Assembly (NCBI RefSeq): GCF_000006565.2
Contig: NC_031476.1
Coordinates: 1,140,458-1,204,457 of the forward strand
Length of the DNA stretch: 64,000 nt
Source: Toxoplasma gondii ME49
Lineage: Eukaryota > Apicomplexa > Conoidasida > Eucoccidiorida > Sarcocystidae
Direction of reading: 5' to 3'
Part shown: piece by piece, positions 24,201-35,886 of the stretch
How the letters are laid out: the number at the start of each line of letters is the position of its first letter
Numbering within the stretch: the stretch's first letter is position 1
The notes under the pieces: model-generated
Database searches by the model: none
Seen by the model: the letters and a program-made list of their open reading frames with translations, nothing else
Told to the model about the DNA's origin: nothing
Position numbers and translations under genes: made by a program

Positions 24201-27200
24201 TTCAAATATTAAAAGACACGAAGGCAAATGAAAGTTGAAAGGTCCCTGTCTGCATATGCGTGAATGAGCTGGAGCAGTCCTTCGCCGCAGGAATGTAAAA
24301 TACACGCGGGAGACAGGAAAAGCTAAAAACTCCCTTTCTCCACGTACCTTGGTTTTTCCGACTTGCCACGCAAACGGCTGATCAAAGACGCCCTCCTTTG
24401 CCAGCATTCTGGTCAAGGCCTCCAAAAGAGTCACACACATTTCGCGGTCGCTCTGAGAGATTTGAGAGTTTCTTTTCTTCTCTTCTCCGCTTCTCTCTCC
24501 AGCGCAATCAAAGCCGCTGGCAGAGGCGACGGCGGGCGCCATCGCCTCTGCAGAGAGACAAGAAAACTGACCGAGGAATCCGGAAAACGGCAGACGGACG
24601 GGGTAGCCGTCGCGCCGAATTCGCACTGTCTCCAATACACCAGCGCACCGCAGTTGCCTGAGAAAAAATGGAAAGGCCATCCCAGTTTAGTTCCCTTCTC
24701 TGACGCACTTGGAGCTCTCTGCCATGCAGGTGTGCCCACAAACTTGAAGCCTTCAACAATGTTGTAGAGCCTTTTCCAGGTTCGAGCGCTTGGCACTTCC
24801 CCTCTGCTGGGTCTGCCAGAATGAAGAAGCCACCTGAACTGAGCTTTCGACGCTCGAAGTTCCGAAAGAGACGGACATGCAGAACGGCGTCGACAGGAAG
24901 AACCATGGAGGAAAAACTAACGCCACCGTAAACTCCGTTTTACCCTGTGTCTGTTCCAGATGGCTTATTGTTTACATTTGCCGCCAGTACACGCAAAATC
25001 TACGCCTTAAACACGCCTTGGATCACTTGCGGGGAAAGCAGCAAATCGCAGAACATGAAGAAAACGAATAGACGAACGGAGACAGCTGGCGACGCTCTAT
25101 AAGCGTACAGTCGTTGTCTCTAAACGAGACATGGATCTGACAGAACTTTGGAAGGGCCTCCGTCGTCAAAAGGCTCACTTTAAAGAAAAACGAGAATCTA
25201 ATCGGAGGCATTTCCACTATGAGAAATAATCGACACTCAGGTGAAGCACCGCTATTGCAACACAACAGTTTCCGCACCCGAGATGAACTCTGTTCGGCGC
25301 GTTAACATGTAGAAACGCGTTCAGACTTCGCTACCATAGCGTTTGTGTTCCAAAACGAATGTCTAAAAATCATTCTTCAGCGAGAGACAGTTGCCGAATC
25401 CCAGTGGGATCATGCATATATATATATATATATATATACCAAGACCTACATCGCTGCCTATGCATACATCGAATACATACAAATATATATATTTTATGCG
25501 TATATTAGATATATATATATATGCATCTACGCATACATATATTTATGTAAAAATATACATAAATATAGTTTGGATTTCAAACACATGACAAGTCTCCATT
25601 GTCTCCGACGGGTTGCGCTTGGAGAGGCACCGAACGGTAGGAAAGCAGCGAGGACAGAGAGGCTTTTGCATTTTGGGGAAACTGTATGCGTGTGTCGGCC
25701 TACCGCAGAACATCTGCAGACTCAAACAGGCCTCTGCCCTTCTCTGCCGAGGGTTTAATGCAGCGTACGTAGAACGGATCTGTCTCCTCGATTGTCTCCA
25801 ACAAGCCGCGGACCTGTTCTCTGCAGAGAGGAAGCGAAAATGCCGGGAAGAGAGAAAATGAAAGAAGGGAAGCACCGCGGAAGGGACCTCCACACCAGAT
25901 TCAACTCGAAATCCAAATTCATATATGAATATGTATGTATGAGCGTACCCCACCCAGGACCTTCATCTGTTGTCTATGCATACCGCACATATATATATAT
26001 ATATATATATACGTATATCATATATATTCATCGATACGTGAGTGAATTAAATTATTTATTTATATAATGTGCATATACATAAATGTGTGCGTGTAAATCT
26101 AAGATTAACATCACTGTTTATGCACATTGCAGATGTAGAACTATACATCTATGGATGTTTAGGTGTGAAACACCACGCCCTTGTGTGCTTTGAAAAAACG
26201 CCGCCTCTTTTCAGCTGAAAACGGCCTTCTTTGTGCAGAAAAGGCACTCACTTGAAAACCGCAGAGATGGACTTGGTGACCCGCCTGTTGGCGCCGGCTG
26301 TGGAGTCGTAAGCGGAGGAGAGACAGCGCGAGAACGAGCGCGAAGACAGAGTGGACAGAGAGGAGAACTGGCGGCGGTCGTCTTCCTCGCGAGGCTGGAG
26401 GAACGAACAGAGGTCTTGAAGACACGCCGAGGTCGACGTCGATACCAAGTCTGCAATTTCTCTGCTGAACGAACTCCGATTCTTTTCGAGAAACCCCTCA
26501 ACGTTGTACTCCACCGGGCCTGAGGACAACGAGACGAGGCCCAACAAACAGCAGAGGCAGGACTGGACCAACTGGGGAAGGGCGTTTTACTCAAAAGCGA
26601 GAACCTATTCAGGTTGCAGGTCTTCTGTCTAATCAGACAACAAGCGGTGTCCTTTGACTCGCAAGTTCGAAAATTCGTCCTAAACTGGTAGTGCGTTTCT
26701 TTCGACCAGGAAGGACTCGGTTTTGAAGGTTTTACAAGGACGCGAAAACACCACCAAACGAATCAGAAGACTGAGAAGCACAGTGAAGGAAACCGTACAA
26801 GGACCAACCAAATGCGAGCCCAAGCACTGAAGGGAGAGGCAGAACACGAATGCCAACAAGGAGAAGACTCAGAGACAGAGTGAGAATACGAATCCGGACA
26901 GCGAACGAGAAGAATGAACACAAGGACCACAGGAGTCAAAGGTAAAGCAGATCGGGAAGAGTGAGCAATCCACCACTGCATTGACGCATCTTTGAGAAGA
27001 GGCAGAAGAATCACGAACGAGAGGGAGTTTCTGAAGAGCACCAAGATCTCCTCTGCGCCAGAGTACGCAACAAGAGTTTGCTGCATGCCGCGGCACTCTC
27101 GATCTTCCCGCAGCCGCGTTTCGCAGCCTACCTGCGTAGTGGACGATGCGGAAATGCGTGGCTTCGTTCAACTTGTTTTCTGCTGGCTGGACGCTTGGTT

Positions 27201-30200
27201 GCTCGGTTGATTTTGACGCGAGGAGCTTGCGCAAAAACGAACGATCTGTCGCCCGCGGCATGATGTTTTCCGAGTCGAGCACCGCAAACAGCCCCGTCAC
27301 TTTCCTCTCCAGAGCGTCGATCACTCCTTTGTTGTCAGTGAACTGAATCTGCTCCCAGGCAATCCCTTCGGCGGCATAGGTAGCCTGAGGGAACAGAACA
27401 ACACACGCAAGAAGCGAGGAAAGAAATCAACACCCTGATCCATCTGCCTGCGTTTGTGAGCTCTGAAGGACTACGGTATGTCCAGTTGAACTCCGACACA
27501 AACGTTTACGCATTCATACTCAGAGTGATGGGATGTGTGACTTTGAAAGGGATCTTAACTTGCTCGAACGAGACGCAAAGAAGCGAGATATCCTAAAGCG
27601 GAGAGAGAGAAGAGAAAACGGTGTTGCGGAGGCGAGAGACTCGGAGACATGGATAGACGGAAGACACAGGCTGGAAGCAAAAGCATTTTCTCGAGATGGA
27701 GCAGAAAAGACGCGAGTTGAAGGAGGAAGAGAACACTGAGGAGGGCGTGGACGTCACGGGCAATCTTGGAGAGGGAAACAAAGTCAACGGTGAAACAAGC
27801 TGGACGAGGAGATGAAGCCGAAGTCTAGAGGGTATCTCAGATGTGCCACTGCATCACGAGTGAATCTATCTTCCGCCGACGCCTCCACAGCAGCACCACA
27901 AAAAGCTCGAAAAACCATAGGTTTTCTCTCTCTTGTGGTCTTTCTTAAGAGACGGCACGAGACCATCGATAAAAGAAACCGGATCTAGGATACTGAATGT
28001 GACTCCAGTTTCAAGCGTTGCTCCTGGGGAGGAGAAAATACTACGCGTTGGCGAGTTAAAGCCGTCCACAAATGAACTCTATCTTCAATTTCCGCGGCAG
28101 CTTAAGCTAGCAGCTTATATAGGGGACCGCAGCTGACCCACTGCCGCGTCCGTTAGAGAGTCCACCGAAACGGGAGGCCCTGCACACACTCAAGCCGAGT
28201 AGCGTGGAGGCTCGTTCCTGCATGCAGAGAGTTCGAGACGCCACAGAAAGCCTTGCAACGCTCGCGCGGGTCCTTCTGGATGTGGAAGGAGCTACACCCA
28301 GAGGTACCTGTTCGAGGGAGAAGATATGGTGGTTGAAGTGCTGTTGAAGTTTCTCGTTTGCGTAGTTGATGCAGAGCTGCTCAAACGAGTTCGCCGCAAA
28401 GACCTCGAAGCCGTAGATGTCGAGAAGGCCGATGAAGAGTCGGCTGTCTCTCTCCTTTCCACTCAGTAGAGATAACGCAGTCATCGGCGCAGGTCTTCTT
28501 ATCTTGTCTAGGCTGTTTGTCCCAGCCTCTCGCAGCGGGAGAAACGAGAGTAGCGAGGAGGGGGCAGGCGCGCCTTCCTCTGAAGAAAGCTCCTCGACAG
28601 GAAGGTCGACTGCTAGGTTCAGTCGACACACCAGCCAAGAAAAAAGATGGTTGTAAATGTACTTCGCCAAAGTGTCGCGAATCTCCGCTGCCTTTTCGGC
28701 CGTCCGAGGCAGTTGCAGATCCTGCCGGAGACACAAGGAGACGCGAGTCGCGAGGCGTCGCGAAGATCCGAAACCGTACGGGGTGAACTCTAAACTCTGT
28801 GAACGCTCAGGGTGAAACTCTAAACAGGAACTCATCGTTTGGAAACTGTCGAGAGTAAAAACGAAACTGTGAAGAGGAAACAGGGACCCTTGAGCAGTGA
28901 TCCCTTACATATACGTGCTTATGCACATGCATTCAAATGTATAAATATACGTATGGATTTATATTTATATCCTAATCACTAAGCTTGACACACCTGAACA
29001 CGAATCCCTACGCAGCAAACCGGCAACCGTGATCCGGAGACCCAACACCCTTTGTCTTTGTGCTCCGAGTGAAGGTTTGGGCGGAGACTGGCGCCACAGG
29101 CCAGGGCCTGTGTGGCTGACTCAGTGAAGTGCGAGAAGGCTCTCGGAAACAGTGCAGAGGAGTCAGGAGAAGAAACATGCAAAGAGCGTCACGGAGAAAA
29201 AAGTGGAGAGAGAACTGGGACAGAGGGAAGGAAAAAAACGAGGGGGGCCTTGGAATGGAGAGACTTCGCACATGCCTTACTTGTTTGGTCACAGGGTCAA
29301 TGAACTTTTGGACTCGAAACAGCTCGTAGAGACTTCCCGCGTCGATGGATAGAAGTCGCGCAATGGTTTCCACCTGGCTCTCGTCCGACCCGTCTTCTTT
29401 CTTTTCTGTCTCTGCTTCGCCGCGTTCTCCTCCCTCCTCGAGCTCCGGCTGGCCCTCCAGGACCCTGGCGCCGACTCCACCAGGTCTCTCCTCGAAGCGG
29501 ACGTTTCCGAGGTGAAGAATGGCGGCCAGGACGCGAAGAACATTTTCTCGTTCTTCCTGTGAGAAGCCAAGGTGTGTGAAGCACGCGAGGAGCTCTTGGA
29601 AGTTCGCCGCATTTTCTTCTTGTGACACCGGGTCTTCGAGAGCCCAGGCGTCTCCGAGGAACTCGTCCCGGCCCCAGGAGACAGTTGTTTCTGTGCGGGG
29701 CGGCCCCTGTGGGGTGAGGTAGGAGAACGAGGACGCGGACGGAGACAGCCGCAGCTCTGCCTGAAACTCGGGGGACAGAAACTGCCTTGCACCATCCACG
29801 AGTTGGTAGAAAACGTGGAAGTTTCGTTCGTCCCTGGAATGCGCCACTAGGCGACATGTCTCCAAAAGATACGTGTTGAGACCCGCAGCCGATATGCGTC
29901 GCGTTCGCGGTTCGAAGTAAATCAACGTGAACTTCCCAAAGCGACTCGAGTTATCGTTTCGGCATGTTTTGGCATTTCCAAAGGCCTCCAAAACCGGATT
30001 CGTGCGCAAAACCTGCAAACCGAAACGTACACGCAAGTCTGCGTTACATCTTCAGTCGTCGGCGAATTCGACCGCGGATGGTATCAGTTCCTCAAAATTG
30101 GGGAGGGACCGACATCTCGAAAGAGACACTTGAAAGACGCACGAGAGGTAGTATACAAGTATGGAGTACGACATGCGGAGTATGGACAAACATGTGAGTA

Positions 30201-32092
30201 TGTGTGTACGCTTAGATCTCTGCCGTTGAAAATCGACGTTTTTTACTGTACGTCCGTTTCTCGCCTTGGTTGCCAGTCATGCTCCTTTTTCACCTGGGGA
30301 CCCTCCACAGTTGTGGGTGCGTGGCGTCGAGATGCCTACGACGCCCAGTCCGACCTTCCCACACATGTTTCTAGGCGACTCCAGGGGCGTTTGCATGTCC
30401 TCTGGCCTCCCCCGTTCCCGCAGCCGCTGCAGCCTTCGAAAAGGACATTACCCGATCTTCGAGGGAGATGCGCTGGGTTTTCCTTCCACTTTGTTCGCCG
30501 CTCGTGAGGGGTTTGAGGTGGGCGAGGTACCGGAGAATCAGCTTGGTTCCCTCTGTTTTCCCTGCCCCACTCTCCCCAGAAATGATGATGGACTGGCACT
30601 TGCCCTCTCGAAAGAGTCGCGAGTGTGCACGCTGCGCCGTGATGAAAATGTGGGGTTTCGTCCTCGCTCGCAGGCTCGCAGGCGCCGCGCCATTGGACCC
30701 CACCGGCGAGGCCCCGGTAGGCTCCTCAGCGTGGGGACTGTCTCCGCAGGATTCTGCTTCGAGGGCCTCTTGAGCGGCAGCAGCCTTCCGGCATGCTTCC
30801 ATCGCGGCCTCATCGAAGAGCGCAGGCAGAGGCCCACAAGGATTTATGGACAGCAAAATATGAGAGCCGATTGCCGTGTAAATGTCGAAGCGCGAAAAGC
30901 GGGTCCGAATGCTGTGCAGCAGGGACGCCTCTGTCAGCTCGCCGAGAGATAAAAGGTCGTCCACACCCTGCAGGTGAAGGCAGAGAAGAAAGAGGAATGG
31001 GGGACAAGACGAAGAAGGAAACGGCGCAAAAGAGCGGGCAAGATCCGGAGAAAAGACGAAACAAAAATGAGTTGGGCAGGGTGCACCAGATCCGACACGG
31101 GAGAAAGACGATGAGAAAGTGATGAGCAATAGAAAATGAAGGGTGGAAAATTTGTACATAGAAACGTGGCGGGTCTTGGTTAGATGAGGAATAAAGTCGT
31201 TACGGGAACTGCAGAGACAAAGGGAAGAACCGCAACGTGGATTCGGAGGGTCGACATAAATATCAAACCCATATGCATGTAGCGAGGTTCCAAACGATGG
31301 AAACAAACACCTCCAAGAACAGAAACGCAAACATATCCAACGGTGTAGTAGACTTCCTCCCGGGTTTCCCCTTGTACAAAAATTTGGGTGCAGTTTGCCC
31401 AGTTGAATGTCTAGCATTCAGAACGGTCTCTCTATCTGTTTCCCCCCCCCCGCCCGTCAACATCCACTGTGAACCGTGAAAAACCCAAAAATGTACTGCT
31501 TCTCGAGGAAAGAAGCGTTTGGCGGCTTGGCAAGAAGATCTGCCAGAAACGTAGGGACGAAGCGATTGCAGGTCGCGAACTGGAACTCAGCGGGAGCGAT
31601 GTGCGACACGGAAACGCACCAGTTCACCTTTTCTCAATTTCAGCAATGTGGGAAGAACGCCTTTCTGTGTCCTCTGTGCTTTCCGTTTGTCGCCTGCCGC
31701 CTCACCTTTAAGAGCCTGGGGGAGTCGACGCTGCCGCGCAAGTCGGCCAACCGCATTTCGGCGAAGCCGCCATCCTGAAACTCGACGACGCAAGTTGCAT
31801 CTGCGTTGCTCTGCAGCGCTTTTTCGCCGTTCCCGTCCTTTGCGTGGATTTCTGCTAGACGGGCGACAGTCCACAGTTTCGTTGGGTGGCCAACCCAAAA
31901 CCAGGAACCTAGCAAGTCGGTACGTCCTGCGGAGTCATCGATGGAAGAGACACCGCGGCAGTCCTGATGGATGTTTAACTCTTGCGCGGGAAGGAGAACA
32001 CATGCCTCAGATGTCTCAGAAAGGGAACAAGAGGAAGCCGTTTCCTTCGCAGCAGAAGCCAAGGGGGTGCCGCTGCCCGCCGCCAGCTCCAT
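18268..32092 (-). CDS. Unconventional myosin heavy chain with IQ motifs and long tail
   Basis: Actin-based motor. Exons with closing phases: 32092-31706, 30967-30452, 30012-29281, 28721-28308, 27384-27132, 26519-26252, 25820-25704, 24657-24348, 23869-23775, 23190-22335, 21945-21424, 20451-20224, 19031-18268; the 3' end is not resolved. The start ATG at 32092 has an in-frame TAG seven codons upstream. Residues about 60-129 form an SH3-like N-terminal domain. The ATPase site is intact: P-loop GESGAGKT near 258, switch [11 protein letters not shown] near 320, switch [10 protein letters not shown] at about 646; the SH1-helix region reads [13 protein letters not shown] 40-residue insertion precedes switch II. 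IQ motifs lie at about 1005-1060 ([23 protein letters not shown]), followed by a highly charged region and then a globular-looking tail. I see no MyTH4, FERM or WD40 signature. The position usually holding the TEDS residue falls at Gln-Asp on the exon 3/4 junction. I cannot say which lettered myosin it is. Confidence 0.88.
19980..20135. repeat. Degenerate ATTCAGG / GTACTCT repeat array
   Basis: ATTCAGG or a close variant recurs at about 20007, 20043, 20069 and 20125, interleaved with CACTCT, GTACTCT and CAGGTACTCT. Spacing is irregular (about 26-57 bases). It lies in the myosin intron between the exons at 20451-20224 and 19031-18268. Confidence 0.5.
20578..20690. repeat. Degenerate ATA/CATA-rich tract
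   Basis: ACATATA, CATAGATA and ACAGATA-type units inside the myosin intron between the exons at 21945-21424 and 20451-20224. Confidence 0.6.
25413..25570. repeat. (TA)n microsatellite cluster
   Basis: Several runs of alternating TA with ATGCATA interruptions in the myosin intron between the exons at 25820-25704 and 24657-24348. Confidence 0.75.
25985..26090. repeat. (TA)n microsatellite
   Basis: Alternating TA run and flanking AT-rich sequence in the myosin intron between the exons at 26519-26252 and 25820-25704. Confidence 0.7.
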
Positions 32093-35000
32093 CGTTGCAG
32101 CACACGCCGGCTAGCCCGAGAGTGGACTCCGAGCCGGAGTTGGCGGAAGAATGTCCCGAAAAGCAGGAGTTCCCCCGAGAAAGCAGGGGTTCTACGAGGT
32201 CAAACGGGCGAGAGATGTGCCTTGCTCTGTGGAGGGTCTTCCGGCACACGCCAAGAGCGCACCGAGAGACAGAGCAGCAAAGTCGCGAGCAGCGACCGAT
32301 TTGTACGTTGACGGGGCTGGGGGCGTCAGGGTGGCTCTCGATCTGCGTAAAGAGAGAATCGGAATCTCCCAAAACAGGACAGAGGAAACAGTCTGTCCAG
32401 CGTGGCACCGCGCGTGTCCTTCCAGAACAGTTCCGTGAGGAACCAAACACACAGCGCGAGTTGTTTGTCAACTCACAGTGTGAGTCCGGGACGGCTCCAG
32501 CTAATCTCGGATCGAGAAGGAAGGGACGTGCACGTGGACGGACGAAACCAAAAAACGGCAACCGTGGAACTTGAGGAAAGAGAAGATGTTTCCGCGGGTA
32601 AAGGAGACGAAAAGCCTCTCTCAAAATTCCCCAACAAATCTCCTCTACTCTCGGGAGGCGCTTGCGCCCTCTCAACTCCAGCGCACTGCCGCAATTCCCG
32701 GCTAGCCGGCAGGTGAGTGTATATTCGCGGGTGTAGCCCGCCGCCCGAACAGAGGGAAAATGCGGAAATACCCGGCGAAAGGAATTCACTTCTTGAAGAA
32801 GGAAATCACAAATTGAACGGATAAGAGGAATCAAATTTGACAGCCTTCCCAGATCCCCGTTCCCCACGAGCTGCTCTCAGACGACGCAAGCATGCGCTGC
32901 ACACCGGACAAGACAAACGGCAGCGGGCGATCCTACCAGGTCTGCCGGAAAACGGTAGAAAAACACTTCAGCCTCGATTTCGCTGCCGCGGCATAAACAC
33001 TGAAAATATCAGTAACCAATGAATAGTGCAAGTCTGTAGTCTTCGCTTGGGAACGAGACAAACTGCACCAAGGACGGGGCTTTGATCGCGTTGTCAATGC
33101 GGTCAACGGTCCGAGCGACTTCTCAGCCTTGCCTCGACCTCGGAAAAATGAAGTCGGGGACACCTGAGGAATTTAAGCGCCAATCTTCTGGTTACCGTGG
33201 TTATGGATTTCTGTGGCCTCATGGAAATGGAGAGGCGGCCCGATTCTCTTGCTGAAGGGAGTAGCGCACGCAGAAGTCGTTCCTGTGTGACGGGCTTTAC
33301 CGGCCAGAGTTACGTTCATCGTGCATCAGTGGCGTATACTAGGATGTGAAGACCTGTCAACCGCGCGTGGCATGCTGCCGCCAGAAGTACACGTGTGCAA
33401 ATGGGCTTTATGGCTACTTCACCCGGTAAATAATTCGTGGACAAAAGTAGAAGGCGACAGCCGCACACCCGAACGCAGTGGATGATGGCGAAGCCACGCA
33501 TTTCGATGTCGGAAGAAGTTCAGGTGGGCATGAATCCGTGGCACCGGCGACTGAGAACTAGGGGCTCAACGCTAGCAAATGCACAAAATGATTCTAAAGT
33601 ATATCTAAACGATATAGCGATACTCGTTATGGCTTGGAGGACAACGGTCACTGCAACTAAAACACCAAAGTTGGAAGATGAATCCACACCGATAAAATAC
33701 ACAGTGTTCCTGGAATATAGTTACAAATATACTGTGTTCTCGAAACAGAATCTCAAGATTGCAATGACAATACCATGGTTGAAATGAATACCATTAAGTA
33801 AGTGTAAATATACCATCAACAAGTCCATCATCGTTAACTGCGGAAGAGAGACGTAATTTTGCCGTACGAACTAACATAGGAAAGAAGAAAGGCCGCTTAC
33901 ACGGGGCAATTTTGAGAATTGCAAACAAAGCATTAAACATGCTTGGCCAGCGCTGGGAGAGTCTCGACGCATCCTTCTGCAGGCAGCGGGAAGCGTGACC
34001 ATAGTAGGTGCGCGTTTGATTTCCGCGAGCTCGTACGTGTTACAGAGAAGTTCGAATGTGTCGTTTTCTCTAAAAAGGATGAGATGATGTCAGGCTTGCA
34101 GACGGCACCCCGAAGAATACGGAAGCGACCCCTCTAGAGACGGTCAGTCACCGAATTCAAGGCGTTTCGCGTGACTTGAGAGATGGCCAGATGCTCCGGG
34201 TAGCAATCTGCCTTGCACACATCTCAGCACGTGGTGTAGATTGCCTTAGAAGTCAAAGTATCTTTTTCTGAAGGGTTATGTCCGTACAAGATGCCGGAGA
34301 GTGAAACAGGTCCTGACTGGAGCAAAGACCGCCGGACTCGCACTGAATGGCATGCGCACGTGATGCCGTCGGGCCAGAAATCAGGTGTCGATTTCAAGTC
34401 TCGATAACTTTGCACAGTGACTTTGCTGAAGTGTTGTTTCTCGCTCAAGAACGTGTGTTAAACAGTGTCACGACCTGCATTAGAGAGTCAGTTACATGAG
34501 CCCTCTGCGACACAACAGAGGCACCTAGCTCGGGGCAACACTGCACGCAGAACACAATTTCGACTCGCGAAAATAAGTGCTTGTGTGTGATGTAACTGGC
34601 GTGATGTACCATCACGAGAACTTGTAGCTGGTAATGCTCATATTCGATCCATATTACGGAATGCCGCTAGTCAACACAGAGGGTCATGAAAGTTCCCACC
34701 CCGTCGTGACCAACTTCAGTGAGAGTTGATGATGATCTGCTCTATGCCGCTTCATGAGCGTCAACCGCCCTGGATCTATCTCAGTGGAACAGAGTGTCGT
34801 TTAAGATGATAATTATTGCAGAAAAAGAACCAGTTAAAACACCATGTGTTAGTATAACACAGACAATGACGTTAATATGGGATCCTTCTTAGCATAAAGC
34901 TGTGTTGTTAGATGCTGCGTACACATTATTGTATCTGGCATGTCCTAGTCCGCAGCGACTTTCAATTCCGTTTTCCCTGTATCCCCTAGCCACGCGCGCA

Positions 35001-35886
35001 GACACGTCGAACGTTGGTGAAAGCACAGCTTGAAACCGGGTAATTTTTGTCAGCTGTCTACTTAAGGCTTTATGTCACCTTTTTTTAAAGCTGAGGAAAA
35101 CAGCACCGTAAATGCAGAAGTCGAAAACGTCAGATGGGGCATCCGGGGTCGCTTAGGTAGGAAAGCGATCTCGACTCTGGGACTGGCGAAACTGCCACCG
35201 AACGGAGCTCACAGAAAACTGGAATTATCCTGCGCACGCGTTAGCTTTAGGAGTTCTTTTTCACGGGAGACCGTATGCACCGGACAAGACAAAGTTGTTT
35301 CCTTAAATCTCAGACAGCACTGAGCGCCGCAAGAGAACAAAGCTCACCAACGATGACGTGACGTGCCTGAGTGCACGACCAAGTACATACGGAACTCAAT
35401 GAGTAAACGAGCTGAGCAAGAAGCGGACGAATTTGAGAATGGGTTTTCCGCACGTGTTCACTGTCAACAGCTCCATGGAAATGACTCTGCATCCCGGGAA
35501 TTCCCTTAGCTAAGCATGGGAGAGGCCAACTTTCCCTCTCATCCAGCAAAAGATGTGAAAAATCTCTGAATTGTCTCTCGGGGGGTTGGTCATATCCGGA
35601 GCCTTGTGCTCGCGCGACTAAGGAGTGACTCTACCTCTTCCTGAGAGTACCTCTGACAAAAATCATTCATTTTTTGTATCTCTCCGCCCATTTTCCCCCG
35701 AGAAACCCTTTCTGAATTCCTGTCATCCTTTCGTTGTGCCGCTTGCTGGTGAGTACCGCGGCTTACTCGCATGTGCAGCACACATGCAGAGCAGTTGGCT
35801 TTTTCACAGGCTCCGACTCAGCGTCAACGAAGTCACGCTGGGAAAAACGCTTTTCCACCACGTTCGCGTCGTCCCTTTGAAGTCTG
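32093..35886. other. Intergenic region between divergent myosin and PPAT genes
   Basis: No convincing gene. Frames on the minus strand just above 32092 are open but lack recognisable domains. The stretch from about 33150 to 35600 is visibly more AT-rich and stop-dense than the rest of the window. A GTGAGTACC donor-like sequence on the plus strand at about 35748 suggests a 5' leader intron for the downstream PPAT gene. Both promoters should lie in this interval. Confidence 0.5.

Noticed and set aside
30371..30451. Extension of myosin exon 2 past the donor
   Set aside because: The GTAATG donor at 30451 joins LEDR directly to [12 protein letters not shown], as conserved in myosins; the extension is intron.
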